Source: DASPNH01 sp035626675 (lineage in GTDB: Bacteria; Desulfobacterota; Binatia; UBA1149; CAITLU01). From it: a stretch of 64,000 nt of DNA. The position numbers were made by a program, and so were the translations under genes. Location: positions 8,917 through 72,916 of the forward strand of contig DASPNH010000207.1 in assembly GCA_035626675.1 (NCBI GenBank), read 5' to 3'. The notes beneath the pieces were generated by a model. It made no database searches. It saw only the letters and a program-made list of their open reading frames with translations, and was not told the origin of the DNA. Shown here piece after piece: positions 1-9,707 of this stretch; position 1 is the stretch's first letter; every line of letters begins with the position of its first letter.

Positions 1-2
1 TC

Positions 3-116
3 GCGCGCCTGTTTCCGAGCGCGAGCTACGCCGTTCGCACCGGAGAGGAGCCGCCGCAGCAGGTCTATCTGGATCTGGAGCAGCGCCAGGGACGGGTGGA
101 TTTCGAGCTGGATTGA
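3..116 (+). CDS. C-terminal end of an unidentified protein (partial)
   Basis: An open frame runs in from the left edge and stops with TGA at 114-116. It encodes 37 residues that end in an acidic, polar tail (VDFELD). The fragment is too short to assign to a family. It lies 84 bases upstream of the DEAD-box helicase on the same strand, so the two could be co-transcribed. Reading frame and composition look like coding sequence, but this cannot be confirmed without the upstream part. Confidence 0.45.
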   Translation, partial: ARLFPSASYAVRTGEEPPQQVYLDLEQRQGRVDFELD

Positions 117-200
117 GGCCTACGACGGCTCGATTCCGGAGAAGGCAATGCGCACCCCGCGTATCCTTGTCCTTCCGGCCTTGCGATGATCGGATGAGCG

Positions 201-1919
201 ATGCCCAGCACTGCTCGCTCCAAACTTTCCGCCTTCGCCGCTCTCGGCCTCGATGAAGCACTGGTCACCGCCGTGACCGGCCTCGGCTACGAGGAGCCGA
301 CGCCCGTGCAGTTGCAGTGCATTCCCCTGATTCTGTCGGGCAAGGATCTCCTGGCCCAGGCGGCCACCGGTACCGGCAAGACCGCCGCGTTCGCGCTTCC
401 GATGCTCCAGAACCTTCGTTCCGGCGCCCCGGCCGCCGCCGCAACCGCGGGCCGCAAGAGCGGCAGGACGGCGGCTGTCCGCACGCGCGGCATCGTGCTG
501 GTGCCGACTCGCGAGCTGGCGATGCAGGTCTCCGAGGCCATCCACAAATACGGACGCGGCAGCGGCACCACGGTCGTGCCGGTCTACGGCGGCGCCTCGA
601 TGCCGCAGCAGATTCGCGCGCTCGAGCGCGGCGCCGACATCGTGGTCGCCACGCCGGGACGCGCGCTGGACCACCTGCGAAGAGGAACGCTCGGCCTGGA
701 AGGCATCCAGGTCGTCGTGCTCGACGAAGCCGACGAGATGCTCGACATGGGCTTTGCCGAGGACATCGATGCGATCCTGGAGAAGGCGCCGAAGGCGCGC
801 CAGACCGCGCTGTTCTCGGCCACGATGCCGCCGCGCCTGCGCAAGATCGCCGAGCGGCATCTGCGCGAACCGGAGCGCATCACCATCGCTCGCGAGCAGC
901 CGTCGGGCAAGGTGCCGCTGGTTCGTCAGATCGCCTACGTCGTTTCGCGCGCGCACAAGGAAGCCGCGTTGCAGCGCGTGCTGGACATCGAGGCCCCCGA
1001 GTCCGCGCTGGTGTTCTGCCGCACGCGCCTGGAGGTGGACTCGCTCGTCGAAACGCTCGGCGCGCACGGCTACCGAACCGAGGGCTTGCACGGCGGAATG
1101 CCGCAGCGCCAGCGCGAGTCGGTGATGACGCGGTTTCGCGCTGCCAAGCTCGATCTGCTCGTTGCCACCGACGTGGCCGCGCGCGGGCTGGACATCCGGC
1201 ACCTCTCCCATGTCTTCAACTACGATCTGCCGTGCAATCCGGAGGCATACATCCACCGCATCGGGCGGACGGGACGCGCGGGCCGCAGCGGCACCGCCAT
1301 CACGCTGACCGAGCCGCGCGAGCATTCCCTGCTTCGCAGCATCGAACGCGTGACGCGGCAGAAAATCGAGGTCGTCTCGCTTCCGACCCTTGCCGACCTG
1401 CGCGCCAAGCGATTGGAGGTGACCGCTGCTGCCGTTCGCGAGCAGCTCGAGCTCGGCAATCTGGACGACGTTCGAGTGGTCGTCGAGTCGCTGGCAGAAG
1501 AATTCGACATCGTGGACGTGGCGGCGGCCGCCGTGCGCATGGCGCATGCATCGCTCGGTGGCGACCGCGAAGACCGCGAGATTCCCGCGCCGGTGCAGCC
1601 ACCTTCGCGCGACGAAAGGAAAGAGGGACGCAAGCGCGGCAAGGCGTACGCCGACGAGCACGAGCGATTCGAGGTCGCCCGGCTCTACGTCAGCGCCGGA
1701 CGCAACATCGGCATCCGCCCAGCCGACCTGGTCGGCGCGATCACCAATGAAGCGGGCGTCACCTCTCGCGACATAGGCTCGATCGAGATCACCGAGCGCT
1801 TCTCGCTCGTCGAGGTTCCCGACGCCCTTGCCGACGACATCGTGCGAGCGATGAAGCGTGCGACCCTGCGCGGCAAGAAGGTGCTGGTGCGCCGCGAGCG
1901 CGACGGGGGAAGCGCATGA
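201..1919 (+). CDS. deaD: DEAD-box ATP-dependent RNA helicase with DbpA-type RNA-binding C-terminus
   Basis: This 572-residue protein carries the full set of DEAD-box motifs in order: Q motif region (TPVQLQ, about 34-39), motif I AATGTGKT (53-60), Ia PTRELA, DEAD (175-178), SAT (206-208), the helicase domain 2 motif ATDVAARGLDI and HRIGRTGR (352-359). Residues about 498-568 match the DbpA/CsdA RNA-binding domain (ARLYVSAGRNIGI onward). The family unwinds short RNA duplexes in ribosome assembly, mRNA decay or cold adaptation. The last codons overlap the start of the next gene by ATGA, which implies translational coupling to a metal-transport protein. Which DEAD-box paralogue it is (DeaD or DbpA) cannot be told from motifs alone. 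Confidence 0.95.
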   Translation: MPSTARSKLSAFAALGLDEALVTAVTGLGYEEPTPVQLQCIPLILSGKDLLAQAATGTGKTAAFALPMLQNLRSGAPAAAATAGRKSGRTAAVRTRGIVLVPTRELAMQVSEAIHKYGRGSGTTVVPVYGGASMPQQIRALERGADIVVATPGRALDHLRRGTLGLEGIQVVVLDEADEMLDMGFAEDIDAILEKAPKARQTALFSATMPPRLRKIAERHLREPERITIAREQPSGKVPLVRQIAYVVSRAHKEAALQRVLDIEAPESALVFCRTRLEVDSLVETLGAHGYRTEGLHGGMPQRQRESVMTRFRAAKLDLLVATDVAARGLDIRHLSHVFNYDLPCNPEAYIHRIGRTGRAGRSGTAITLTEPREHSLLRSIERVTRQKIEVVSLPTLADLRAKRLEVTAAAVREQLELGNLDDVRVVVESLAEEFDIVDVAAAAVRMAHASLGGDREDREIPAPVQPPSRDERKEGRKRGKAYADEHERFEVARLYVSAGRNIGIRPADLVGAITNEAGVTSRDIGSIEITERFSLVEVPDALADDIVRAMKRATLRGKKVLVRRERDGGSA

Positions 1920-2803
1920 CGCGTCGCAGCCCGCTGCTGGCGGCGCTCGCCGTGGCGCTGCTGGTGCCTGGCGTCGCCGCGGCGAAGATTCGTGTGGTCA
2001 GCTCCATTCCCGCCCTGGCCATGATCGCCTCCGAGGTCGGCGGCCAGCGCGTCGAAGTGCACTCGCTGATCACGGGAGGAGCCACTCCCCACAACTATTC
2101 GCCGCGGCCGTCGGACGCGCGCGCCGTCGCCGACGCCGACGTGATTTTGTTCGTCGGCGGCGGCGTCGACGACTGGACGCGGGACATGGCCGACGCGGCA
2201 GATGGCGCGATCGTGCTGGAACTGCTTCCACGCCGGCAGGGCGGCGATGATCATGCGGGCCACGGCCACGACGTGCATCGCGACCCGCACGTCTGGCTCG
2301 ACCCGGGCTGGATGCGCGACAACCTGGTTCCGGCCATCGTGCGTGCGCTGTCGCAACTGGACCCGCCGGCAGCGCCCCAGCTGGAGGCGCAGGGACGCGT
2401 GGTGCGCGAGCGCCTGACCAATCTGGAGGAAGACATCCGTCAGATGTTCGAGAAGGCGACGGTACGAAAATTCGTCGCGTTCCATCCGGCGTGGGGACGC
2501 TTTGCCTCCCGCTTCGACCTTCAGCCGCTGGGCGCGATCGAAGAGAGCGGCGGAGAGGAGCCGACGTTGCGGCGTCTGGTCACCACCATGCGTGCAGCCC
2601 GCTCCGCCGGCGTGGCCACCATTCTGGTCGAGCCGCAGCTCGACCAGCGCGTGGCCACGACGCTGGCGGCCGAGCTCGGCGGAAACGTGGTCACGGTCGA
2701 TCCCTTCGGCGATCTGGACAGCTTCGATCGCAACACCTACCAGGAGCTCATGCTGCTCAACGCCGCTGCCTTCGCACAGGCCATGGCGATCGGCGGCGAA
2801 TGA
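1916..2803 (+). CDS. znuA: ZnuA-like zinc/manganese ABC transporter substrate-binding protein
   Basis: A 295-residue periplasmic metal-binding protein of the cluster A-I (ZnuA/TroA) family, with an N-terminal signal peptide ending near AAA (21-23). Visible ligand sites are the PHN motif (His59), the HVWLDP motif (His125) and FHPAWGRF further on. A short His/Asp-rich loop lies at about 110-125, typical of zinc rather than manganese binders. The start codon overlaps the helicase stop (ATGA). The matching ATPase and permease are not adjacent but lie 6 kb downstream, so a split transporter is likely. I see no Zur-like operator upstream. Confidence 0.88.
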   Translation: MTRRSPLLAALAVALLVPGVAAAKIRVVSSIPALAMIASEVGGQRVEVHSLITGGATPHNYSPRPSDARAVADADVILFVGGGVDDWTRDMADAADGAIVLELLPRRQGGDDHAGHGHDVHRDPHVWLDPGWMRDNLVPAIVRALSQLDPPAAPQLEAQGRVVRERLTNLEEDIRQMFEKATVRKFVAFHPAWGRFASRFDLQPLGAIEESGGEEPTLRRLVTTMRAARSAGVATILVEPQLDQRVATTLAAELGGNVVTVDPFGDLDSFDRNTYQELMLLNAAAFAQAMAIGGE

Positions 2804-2890
2804 TGCGGCTCGAGCCTCTGGCGATGCCTTGGCCTCTCGGTTACGACTCGTACGGGCAAAGAAGCTTGCTCTGCGCTCTCGGAGGTCGAA

Positions 2891-4293
<1,403 letters not shown>

Positions 4294-4697
4294 GGGGCCG
4301 GCCACCGCTCTCTCGGCCCCCTCATACGGAGCGAGCAACCTGCAGGCATCGCCAGCTTATGATCTCTTCCGCCGGCGATCTTGAACGATTCCGCCTGGCC
4401 AACACGCTCCGCATGGGTCCGACGCGATGCACGCTCGCGACGATGGCCCGCCGTCCTGTTTTCGCCTGCCTGCTCGATGGACGTTGCAGGCGTGCACACT
4501 TCTGCAGCAACCTTCGATCCAGGCGCGTGATCGAGGACGCACGGACATGGACGTGGTTCTTTTGGTGATCGCCAGAATCGAAAACCCGGCTTTTGCGTGG
4601 TGACGGTTTTTCCAGTGGTGTCTTGTGGGCGTGCGATCCGGTTGATAGTGACGAGCCTCGACCGATGCGGGTCGACTCACAGACAGGAGTCCACACG
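4294..4697. other. Gene-free gap with a stem-loop just after the DUF1111 gene
   Basis: No credible gene lies in this 404-base stretch; the open frames here are uninterrupted only by chance. Directly behind the stop codon there is a perfect 7-bp stem, GGGGCCG (4294-4300) with CGGCCCC (4314-4320), without a clear T run, so it could be a weak terminator. The part just before 4698 holds the ribosome-binding site of the next gene. Confidence 0.5.
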
Positions 4698-5378
4698 ATG
4701 AGGATCAAAGCTCTTCCCATGACCCTGGCAGCTGCCGCTGCCGCGATGCTGGTCGCGATCGCGACGCCGGTTTCCGCCCATACCTGTTCGAGCCTCTGCT
4801 CCCAGGTGCAGCGGGCCTGTACGCAGGCGAGCAAGGCCGCCTGGGATCAGGCGCGTTACGCATGCGAGCAGGAAGGCGATGCCTGCCACGCGGACTGCCA
4901 AGCCAACGCCGATACGTGTCCCGGCGACTGCGAAGCCGCGGCCGGCGAGTGCGTCGCTGCTTGCGGCGGCGTCCTGGACTGCGAAGCCGGCTGCGCTGCC
5001 GGACGCGACGAATGTCTGGCCGTATGCGCAGGTTGCGACGATACCTGCGATGCCGCCGAGGATGCGTGTCGCGAGCAGGCGTCGGCCGACCGTGACACCG
5101 CGCGCACCGACTGCTCGGGCGCCCGCGAAACCTGCACGACCGATTGCGTCGATCCCATCGATGCCGGCTGCGTCAGTGACTGCATCCGCGGCGAGCACGC
5201 CTGCGACGACGACGGCCGCAAGGCGTACGGTCAGTGCAAGCGTGCGTGCCCGACCGGCGGCGACCGCAACGGCTGCACCAAGACATGCAAGAACGAAGCG
5301 GCCGCTGCCCGTGAGCTGTGCAAGGCGCAGATGATTCTTTGCCTGGCCGGTCCGGCCGACAGCTGCATCGTTCCGTAA
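4698..5378 (+). CDS. Secreted Cys-rich protein with eleven CX3C motifs
   Basis: 226 residues from ATG 4698, chosen because ACAGGAG lies 8 bases upstream and because translation then begins with a clean signal peptide (MRIKALPM... ATPVSA). A further upstream in-frame ATG at 4593 would bury that signal. The mature part has about 30 cysteines in 200 residues, with eleven C-x3-C pairs (CSSLC, CHADC, CPGDC, CVAAC, CEAGC, CLAVC, CDDTC, CTTDC, CVSDC, CKRAC, CTKTC). Paired CX3C motifs on helices usually form stacked disulfide hairpins or bind metal. I do not recognise the family. A strong hairpin follows the gene. Confidence 0.8.
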   Translation: MRIKALPMTLAAAAAAMLVAIATPVSAHTCSSLCSQVQRACTQASKAAWDQARYACEQEGDACHADCQANADTCPGDCEAAAGECVAACGGVLDCEAGCAAGRDECLAVCAGCDDTCDAAEDACREQASADRDTARTDCSGARETCTTDCVDPIDAGCVSDCIRGEHACDDDGRKAYGQCKRACPTGGDRNGCTKTCKNEAAAARELCKAQMILCLAGPADSCIVP

Positions 5379-5435
5379 CCTTCTCGGCCCACGAGGCTGT
5401 CGCCGTCCTCGATCGCGGCGGCGCGCTCGTCCTCC

Positions 5436-5474
5436 GAAGGGGTCAGGCACTCGTGCCTGGCCCCTTCGCGTTTT
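5436..5474 (+). terminator. Strong hairpin terminator or REP-like palindrome
   Basis: GAAGGGGTCAGGCAC (5436-5450) pairs with GTGCCTGGCCCCTTC (5453-5467) through 15 positions with one G-T wobble, and TTTT follows at 5471-5474. It lies 58 bases behind the CX3C protein gene. The core GGGGTCAGGCAC resembles hairpins near 22681 and 51556, so it may be one copy of a dispersed repeat that serves as terminator. Confidence 0.75.
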
Positions 5475-5671
5475 CGTCGTTCGTGTCGTCTGGCCGGCAG
5501 CGAAGGTCATGCCCCTTCGCACTCTCGCAAACGCATCCGACGGCGGCCGGCTCCTCGACACAGGACGGCAGCGCGCCAGGGGAGGCGGCATTTCGCTACC
5601 GATCCACTGCGGCATGCGTAACACTCCCGGCGTACGATGCATGGCCCGCGGATGACGAAAGGAGACCAGAC

Positions 5672-6199
5672 ATGACTCGACTGACTGCAGCAGCTGTTTT
5701 TCTGCTCGCGACGATGGCGACCCCACCCTGCGCACACTCGGCGCAGATGCTGCAGGAAGGGCAGCAGATGCCATCGTTCGAGCTGGTCGATCACGAGGGC
5801 AGGACCGTGCGTTCGAGCGATCTTGCCGGCAAGCGGTATCTGCTCTGGTTCTATCCCAAGGCGATGACGCCGGGCTGCACCGTGGAGGCGCAAGGGCTGC
5901 GCGACAACCACGCCGGGCTCGACAAGGCCGGCGTAATCGTTCTCGGGGTCTCCTTCGACGATCCGGCCGAGAACAAGCGGTTCGTGGAGGCGGAGTCGCT
6001 GCCTTTCCGGCTGCTCTCCGACAAGGACCGCAAGCTGGCGGTCGCCGTCGGAGCCGCAGATGCCGCCGACGCCGGTACGGCAAGACGCATTTCCTACCTC
6101 GTCGGACCCGACGGCAAGGTCGTCAAAGCCTATGCCAGCGTGGAGCCCGGGACCCATGCCGCGCAAGTGCTTGCCGACTGCGGAGGCGGTACCACGTAG
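5672..6199 (+). CDS. Exported peroxiredoxin of the Bcp/PrxQ type without the usual resolving cysteine
   Basis: 175 residues. The ATG at 5672 is favoured by AAAGGAG at 5658-5664 and by a signal peptide (residues 1-24). The AhpC-TSA/thioredoxin fold is clear from FELVDHEGRTVRSSDL, and the peroxidatic site is PKAMTPGCT with Cys69. In Bcp proteins a resolving Cys normally follows five residues later; here that position is Gln74, so this is a 1-Cys enzyme or uses the C-terminal Cys (ADCGGGTT). The export signal means it would reduce peroxides in the periplasm. Confidence 0.88.
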   Translation: MTRLTAAAVFLLATMATPPCAHSAQMLQEGQQMPSFELVDHEGRTVRSSDLAGKRYLLWFYPKAMTPGCTVEAQGLRDNHAGLDKAGVIVLGVSFDDPAENKRFVEAESLPFRLLSDKDRKLAVAVGAADAADAGTARRISYLVGPDGKVVKAYASVEPGTHAAQVLADCGGGTT

Positions 6200-6200
6200 A

Positions 6201-6890
6201 TCAACCGCCGAGAATCGTGGTCTGGACGCCGCCGATCCATGCCGCGATCGCATTCGCCAGCGCCGTGCGGACCTCGCCATCGGTGCGTCCGGAGCGGGCG
6301 CGCACGTGGAAGGAGTGGTCGGCGTCATCGAACGTCTCGAGCGTCGCGCGCTGGCCGAGGTTCCGGCACACCGGCGTCAGAAGCTCCAGTTTTGCGAACT
6401 CGTCGCGCGTTCCCTGCAGGAAAAGCATGGGCAGATGGACCTCGGACAGGTGCTCGGCGCGATCGGTGGATGGCCTGCGCGGCGGGTGGAGCGGGAACCC
6501 GAGAAATACCAGACCGCGAAGCCCTGCGATCGGCCGGGCCGCCTGCGCCTGCGACGTCATTCGTGCACCGAAGGACTTGCCGCCGGCGAACAGCGGAAGC
6601 CTTCCGCAGTATCGCGCGGCCTCCGCCACTGCCGCGCGAACGGTTGCGTGTGCGACTGCGGGCGAGTCGGGACGCCGCCGGCCGCGTTGCATGTAGGGAA
6701 ACTGGAAACGCAGCGTGGCGATCCGGAAGCCGGCCAGAGCATCGGCCATGGACGCCAGGAACTCGTGGGACATCCCCGCGCCGGCACCGTGCGCCATCAC
6801 ATAACACGCCGTCGCCTTCGGCGGGATGCGAAGTAGCCCCGATACGCGTTGGTCGTCGGCCACTGCGATGGTGATGGCCGCGTCGGACAT
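6201..6890 (-). CDS. Alpha/beta hydrolase of the KANL3/Tex30 type
   Basis: 229 residues from ATG 6890 (MSDAAITIAV). A longer frame to 6986 would overlap the upstream gene and begins with a non-conserved, Arg-rich stretch. Motifs are the oxyanion loop AHGAGAGMSHEF, the nucleophile elbow GGKSFGAR (Ser106), an acid residue in GTRDEF (Asp163) and a His in DADHSFH. The family resembles dienelactone hydrolases and comprises small esterases of unknown substrate. It is transcribed in the same direction as the TPR protein upstream, with a 55-base gap. Confidence 0.85.
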   Translation of the reverse strand: MSDAAITIAVADDQRVSGLLRIPPKATACYVMAHGAGAGMSHEFLASMADALAGFRIATLRFQFPYMQRGRRRPDSPAVAHATVRAAVAEAARYCGRLPLFAGGKSFGARMTSQAQAARPIAGLRGLVFLGFPLHPPRRPSTDRAEHLSEVHLPMLFLQGTRDEFAKLELLTPVCRNLGQRATLETFDDADHSFHVRARSGRTDGEVRTALANAIAAWIGGVQTTILGG

Positions 6891-6945
6891 TTCCGCCTCG
6901 GTCCCAGGTCGCGTCAGCGGCTGTTCTGCACGGTCATGAACGCGG

Positions 6946-8850
6946 TCATCCGCCGAGCTGCTGCAGCGCGGTCTTGATCGAAGCATCCTTCGGCGCCAGC
7001 TCGGCGGCCTTCTCGAACTCCTCCCGCGCCTCGTCCCGTCGCGCCAGTGTCTGAAGAGCCTGCCCGCGCAGCTTGCGGCCGTTGGGGTGCTCGGGCTCCA
7101 GCGCCACTGCCCTGTCGATCAGCTCGAGCGCTTCCTGCGGGCGCTTCAGCCGCAGGTAAGCCGAGGCTGCGTTGCGGTGCGCCATCGCATTGTCAGGCTT
7201 GGCGGCTACACCGGCGAGGAACGTCTGCAGGGCCTCCTCGACGCGGTCGGTCTTCAGGTAGAGGGATCCCAGATTCATGTACCCGCGCACGATGCCGGGC
7301 GCGATGCGGATGGCTTCCTTGTAGTGCGCCTCCGCCTTCTCGTTGTCGCCCCGGCGCCCGTACTCGTTGGCGATGTTGTACTGCACGCGTTCGCTGTTGG
7401 GTGCCTTCGAAAGGGTGTCCTGCATCAGCAGCAGCTTGTCGGCATAGACGTTGTTGCGCTGAAGCGTCAGGAGCCCGAGCACGGCGCAGACGACCACTGC
7501 CAGGCCCAGCCGGACCGTGCGCGCGACGTCGGCCTCCATGGACATGCGTTCGGTCAAGGCGGTCGTCAGCTGATACGCCGCAGGCACCAGCGCCAGCGCC
7601 ATGAGCGCGATGGCCAGGTACATGCGATGCTCGACGTAGAAGTCGGCCAGCGGAACGATGCTGGAACTCGGTGCCAGAACGAAGGCGCTGCCGAGGACGG
7701 CGAACAGCAGGGGCGGGTAGGATCTCCACAGTGCAGCGCCGAGGCCGAAGAGCGCGACCAGGATGAGCGCCGGAACGAGGACGCTGTCGCCGAGAGGCGA
7801 CTGCAGCACCGGCCAGGGGCCCTGATAGCCGCAGTCGAAACAGAGCCTGTCGGGCCACAGCACCATGCGCAGGTAATAGACCACGACGCCGAACTGCGTG
7901 GACAGGTAGTCCAGCGGGGTGATGCCCTCGACGTCGAAGCCAGCGGTGTTGCCCGAGAAGCTTCCCGTGCGGGTCGACAGCACCAGGACGTAGATCGAAG
8001 CCACGATGGAGATCGCGTAGGCGATGGCCCGCTCGCCGAGTCCGCGCAGATTGCGGGAGAGAAAGCAGAAGTCATAGGCGAGCAGAATCGCGGGCAGGAC
8101 GACGAAGAACGGTTTGCTGTAGGCGCCGAACAGGCACGCCGCGACCAGTCCGACCAGAGCGCCGCGCCGGCGCAGGTCGGTCGCGTCGACGAATGCCAGC
8201 AGCGCCGCCACCAGTGCCGCCGAGGCGAAGATCTCGGATCGCTGGATGATGTAGGTGACGCTTTCGGTCTGCATCGGGTGCAACAGGAAAATGGCCGCTA
8301 TCAGCGCCGCGATGGCGTCGGCGGAGCGTTCGAAGCGGCCGCCCATCGATGGAAGACGCAGCGTGACGTAGGAAAGCAGGAACACCAGATAGCCGGTCGC
8401 AAGATGGGCGAACAGGTTGAGCAGATGATAGGAGGTCACGTCCTCTCCGCTGGAGGAATAGTTGAGCCGCAGCGAGGCCGTCACCACACCGCGCGGATCG
8501 CCGGCCAGCTGACTGATCGCCAGCGGCCGCTGGATACGCGGGTTCTTGGTGATGTGCAGCGGATCGTCCAGGACGAAGGGCGTGTCCAGCGCATTGAAAT
8601 AGGAAACGGCGACCACTGCGGCCAGGATCAATCCCCAGAGCGCCGCTCGTGGCGGCATCGTCACCAGCCGGCTTCCGCGCACCCGCCGATGCACGGGGGC
8701 AGCGAGCGGAGACTGTGCAGCGGCTGGCGCAACGGTCGCAGCAGGGATGGGAGCGGCGCCCGCAGTGGTTGCCGTCGTGGTTGCCGTCGCTGGCGGCGCC
8801 GGTGTTGCCTGACGCGGCCGGTCCTTCTTGTCTCTGGCCTTGCGACCCAT
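6946..8850 (-). CDS. TMTC-like polytopic membrane protein with C-terminal TPR repeats
   Basis: 634 residues. A charged, Ala/Pro/Thr-rich N-terminal tail (1-70) is followed by about ten membrane segments (about 72-475). The first periplasmic loop holds FVLDDPLHITKNP, whose Asp pair is typical of GT-C sugar transferases, and a later loop has LHPMQTESVTYIIQRSE. Residues about 490-634 form four TPR units (YNIANEYGRRGDNEKAEAHY and following). The same layout is found in TMTC O-mannosyltransferases and in many bacterial relatives (DUF1736-like) of unproven activity. A role in protein or polysaccharide glycosylation is inferred. It diverges from the ZnuC gene with 83 bases between the start codons. 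Confidence 0.85.
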   Translation of the reverse strand: MGRKARDKKDRPRQATPAPPATATTTATTAGAAPIPAATVAPAAAQSPLAAPVHRRVRGSRLVTMPPRAALWGLILAAVVAVSYFNALDTPFVLDDPLHITKNPRIQRPLAISQLAGDPRGVVTASLRLNYSSSGEDVTSYHLLNLFAHLATGYLVFLLSYVTLRLPSMGGRFERSADAIAALIAAIFLLHPMQTESVTYIIQRSEIFASAALVAALLAFVDATDLRRRGALVGLVAACLFGAYSKPFFVVLPAILLAYDFCFLSRNLRGLGERAIAYAISIVASIYVLVLSTRTGSFSGNTAGFDVEGITPLDYLSTQFGVVVYYLRMVLWPDRLCFDCGYQGPWPVLQSPLGDSVLVPALILVALFGLGAALWRSYPPLLFAVLGSAFVLAPSSSIVPLADFYVEHRMYLAIALMALALVPAAYQLTTALTERMSMEADVARTVRLGLAVVVCAVLGLLTLQRNNVYADKLLLMQDTLSKAPNSERVQYNIANEYGRRGDNEKAEAHYKEAIRIAPGIVRGYMNLGSLYLKTDRVEEALQTFLAGVAAKPDNAMAHRNAASAYLRLKRPQEALELIDRAVALEPEHPNGRKLRGQALQTLARRDEAREEFEKAAELAPKDASIKTALQQLGG

Positions 8851-8933
8851 CGAGCGGTTCTAGCCCAGCGGTGCCCTGGCGCAAAAGGCACGGTTGCCAG
8901 GTGATGAGGTTGCCCCCATAGTCGCGCGCTTCC

Positions 8934-9707
8934 ATGGACGCGGTGGTATTCGATCGCGTGCACGTCGAGCTCGACGGGCGCGTCGTGCTCGAGAACATCT
9001 CCTTTCGCGTCGCCGAGGGAGCTTTCCTCGGCGTCATCGGTCCCAACGGCGCGGGCAAGACGACGCTCCTGCGTGCGCTGCTCGGTCTGGTCCCCGTGAC
9101 CTCCGGGTCCATCCAGGTGCTCGGCCGTGCGCCGGCCACGCTCGGCGCCGACGCCCATTCGATCGGCTACGTCCCGCAGCGTGCGGTGGTGTCGAGAAAC
9201 TTCCCGGCCACCGTCGGCGACATCGTCATGATGGGCCGGCTTTGCTGCATGGGACGCATGCGCCTGCCGAAGAGCACGGACTGGCACGAAGTGGCTCGAA
9301 GCCTGGGGCACGTCGGAATCGCGCATCTCTCGGATCGACCCATCGGCCGGCTGTCGGGCGGCGAGATGCGCCGGGCGCTTCTTGCGCAGGCGCTGTGCGC
9401 CGGGACCAGGCTGCTGGTGCTGGACGAGCCCACCGTGGGCCTGGACCTTCCTTCCGAGCTCGAGTTCTACGGCCTGCTCCTGCACCTGCAGCGCGAGCTG
9501 AGCCTAACGGTCGTATGCGTCTCCCATGATCTGCTCGCGCTTGCCGGTCAGGCCAGCGAGCTGATCTGCATCAACCGCGTCATGCACGTGCACGGCAACC
9601 CCGAGGAAGTCGTCCACAGTCACGCGCTGCGCGAAGCCTATTCGTGCGAGTTCGATTTTCTGGCCGGCGAGATCGCCCATCACGACCGCATGCGGAGCGG
9701 CGCCTGA
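8934..9707 (+). CDS. znuC: Zinc/manganese ABC transporter ATP-binding protein (ZnuC-like)
   Basis: 257 residues with Walker A GPNGAGKT (about 36-43), the signature LSGGEMRR, Walker B LLVLDEPTVGLD and the H-loop VSHDL. Family and neighbour (a cluster 3 permease) fit metal import. The gene overlaps the permease by one base (TGATG at 9705-9709), so translation is coupled. No substrate-binding protein gene is adjacent; the ZnuA-like protein at 1916-2803 is the obvious partner. Confidence 0.92.
   Translation: MDAVVFDRVHVELDGRVVLENISFRVAEGAFLGVIGPNGAGKTTLLRALLGLVPVTSGSIQVLGRAPATLGADAHSIGYVPQRAVVSRNFPATVGDIVMMGRLCCMGRMRLPKSTDWHEVARSLGHVGIAHLSDRPIGRLSGGEMRRALLAQALCAGTRLLVLDEPTVGLDLPSELEFYGLLLHLQRELSLTVVCVSHDLLALAGQASELICINRVMHVHGNPEEVVHSHALREAYSCEFDFLAGEIAHHDRMRSGA

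Noticed and set aside
120..1661. Long open frame opposite the helicase gene
   Set aside because: It is a shadow of the helicase gene in GC-rich DNA; the plus-strand protein has every DEAD-box motif.
1857..1915. Zur operator ahead of the ZnuA gene
   Set aside because: No GTTATA-type palindrome is visible, and the gene is inside the helicase reading frame.
7087..8904. 605-residue open frame on the plus strand
   Set aside because: It lies opposite the TMTC-like gene, has a Gln/Arg/Val-heavy composition and no recognisable domain.
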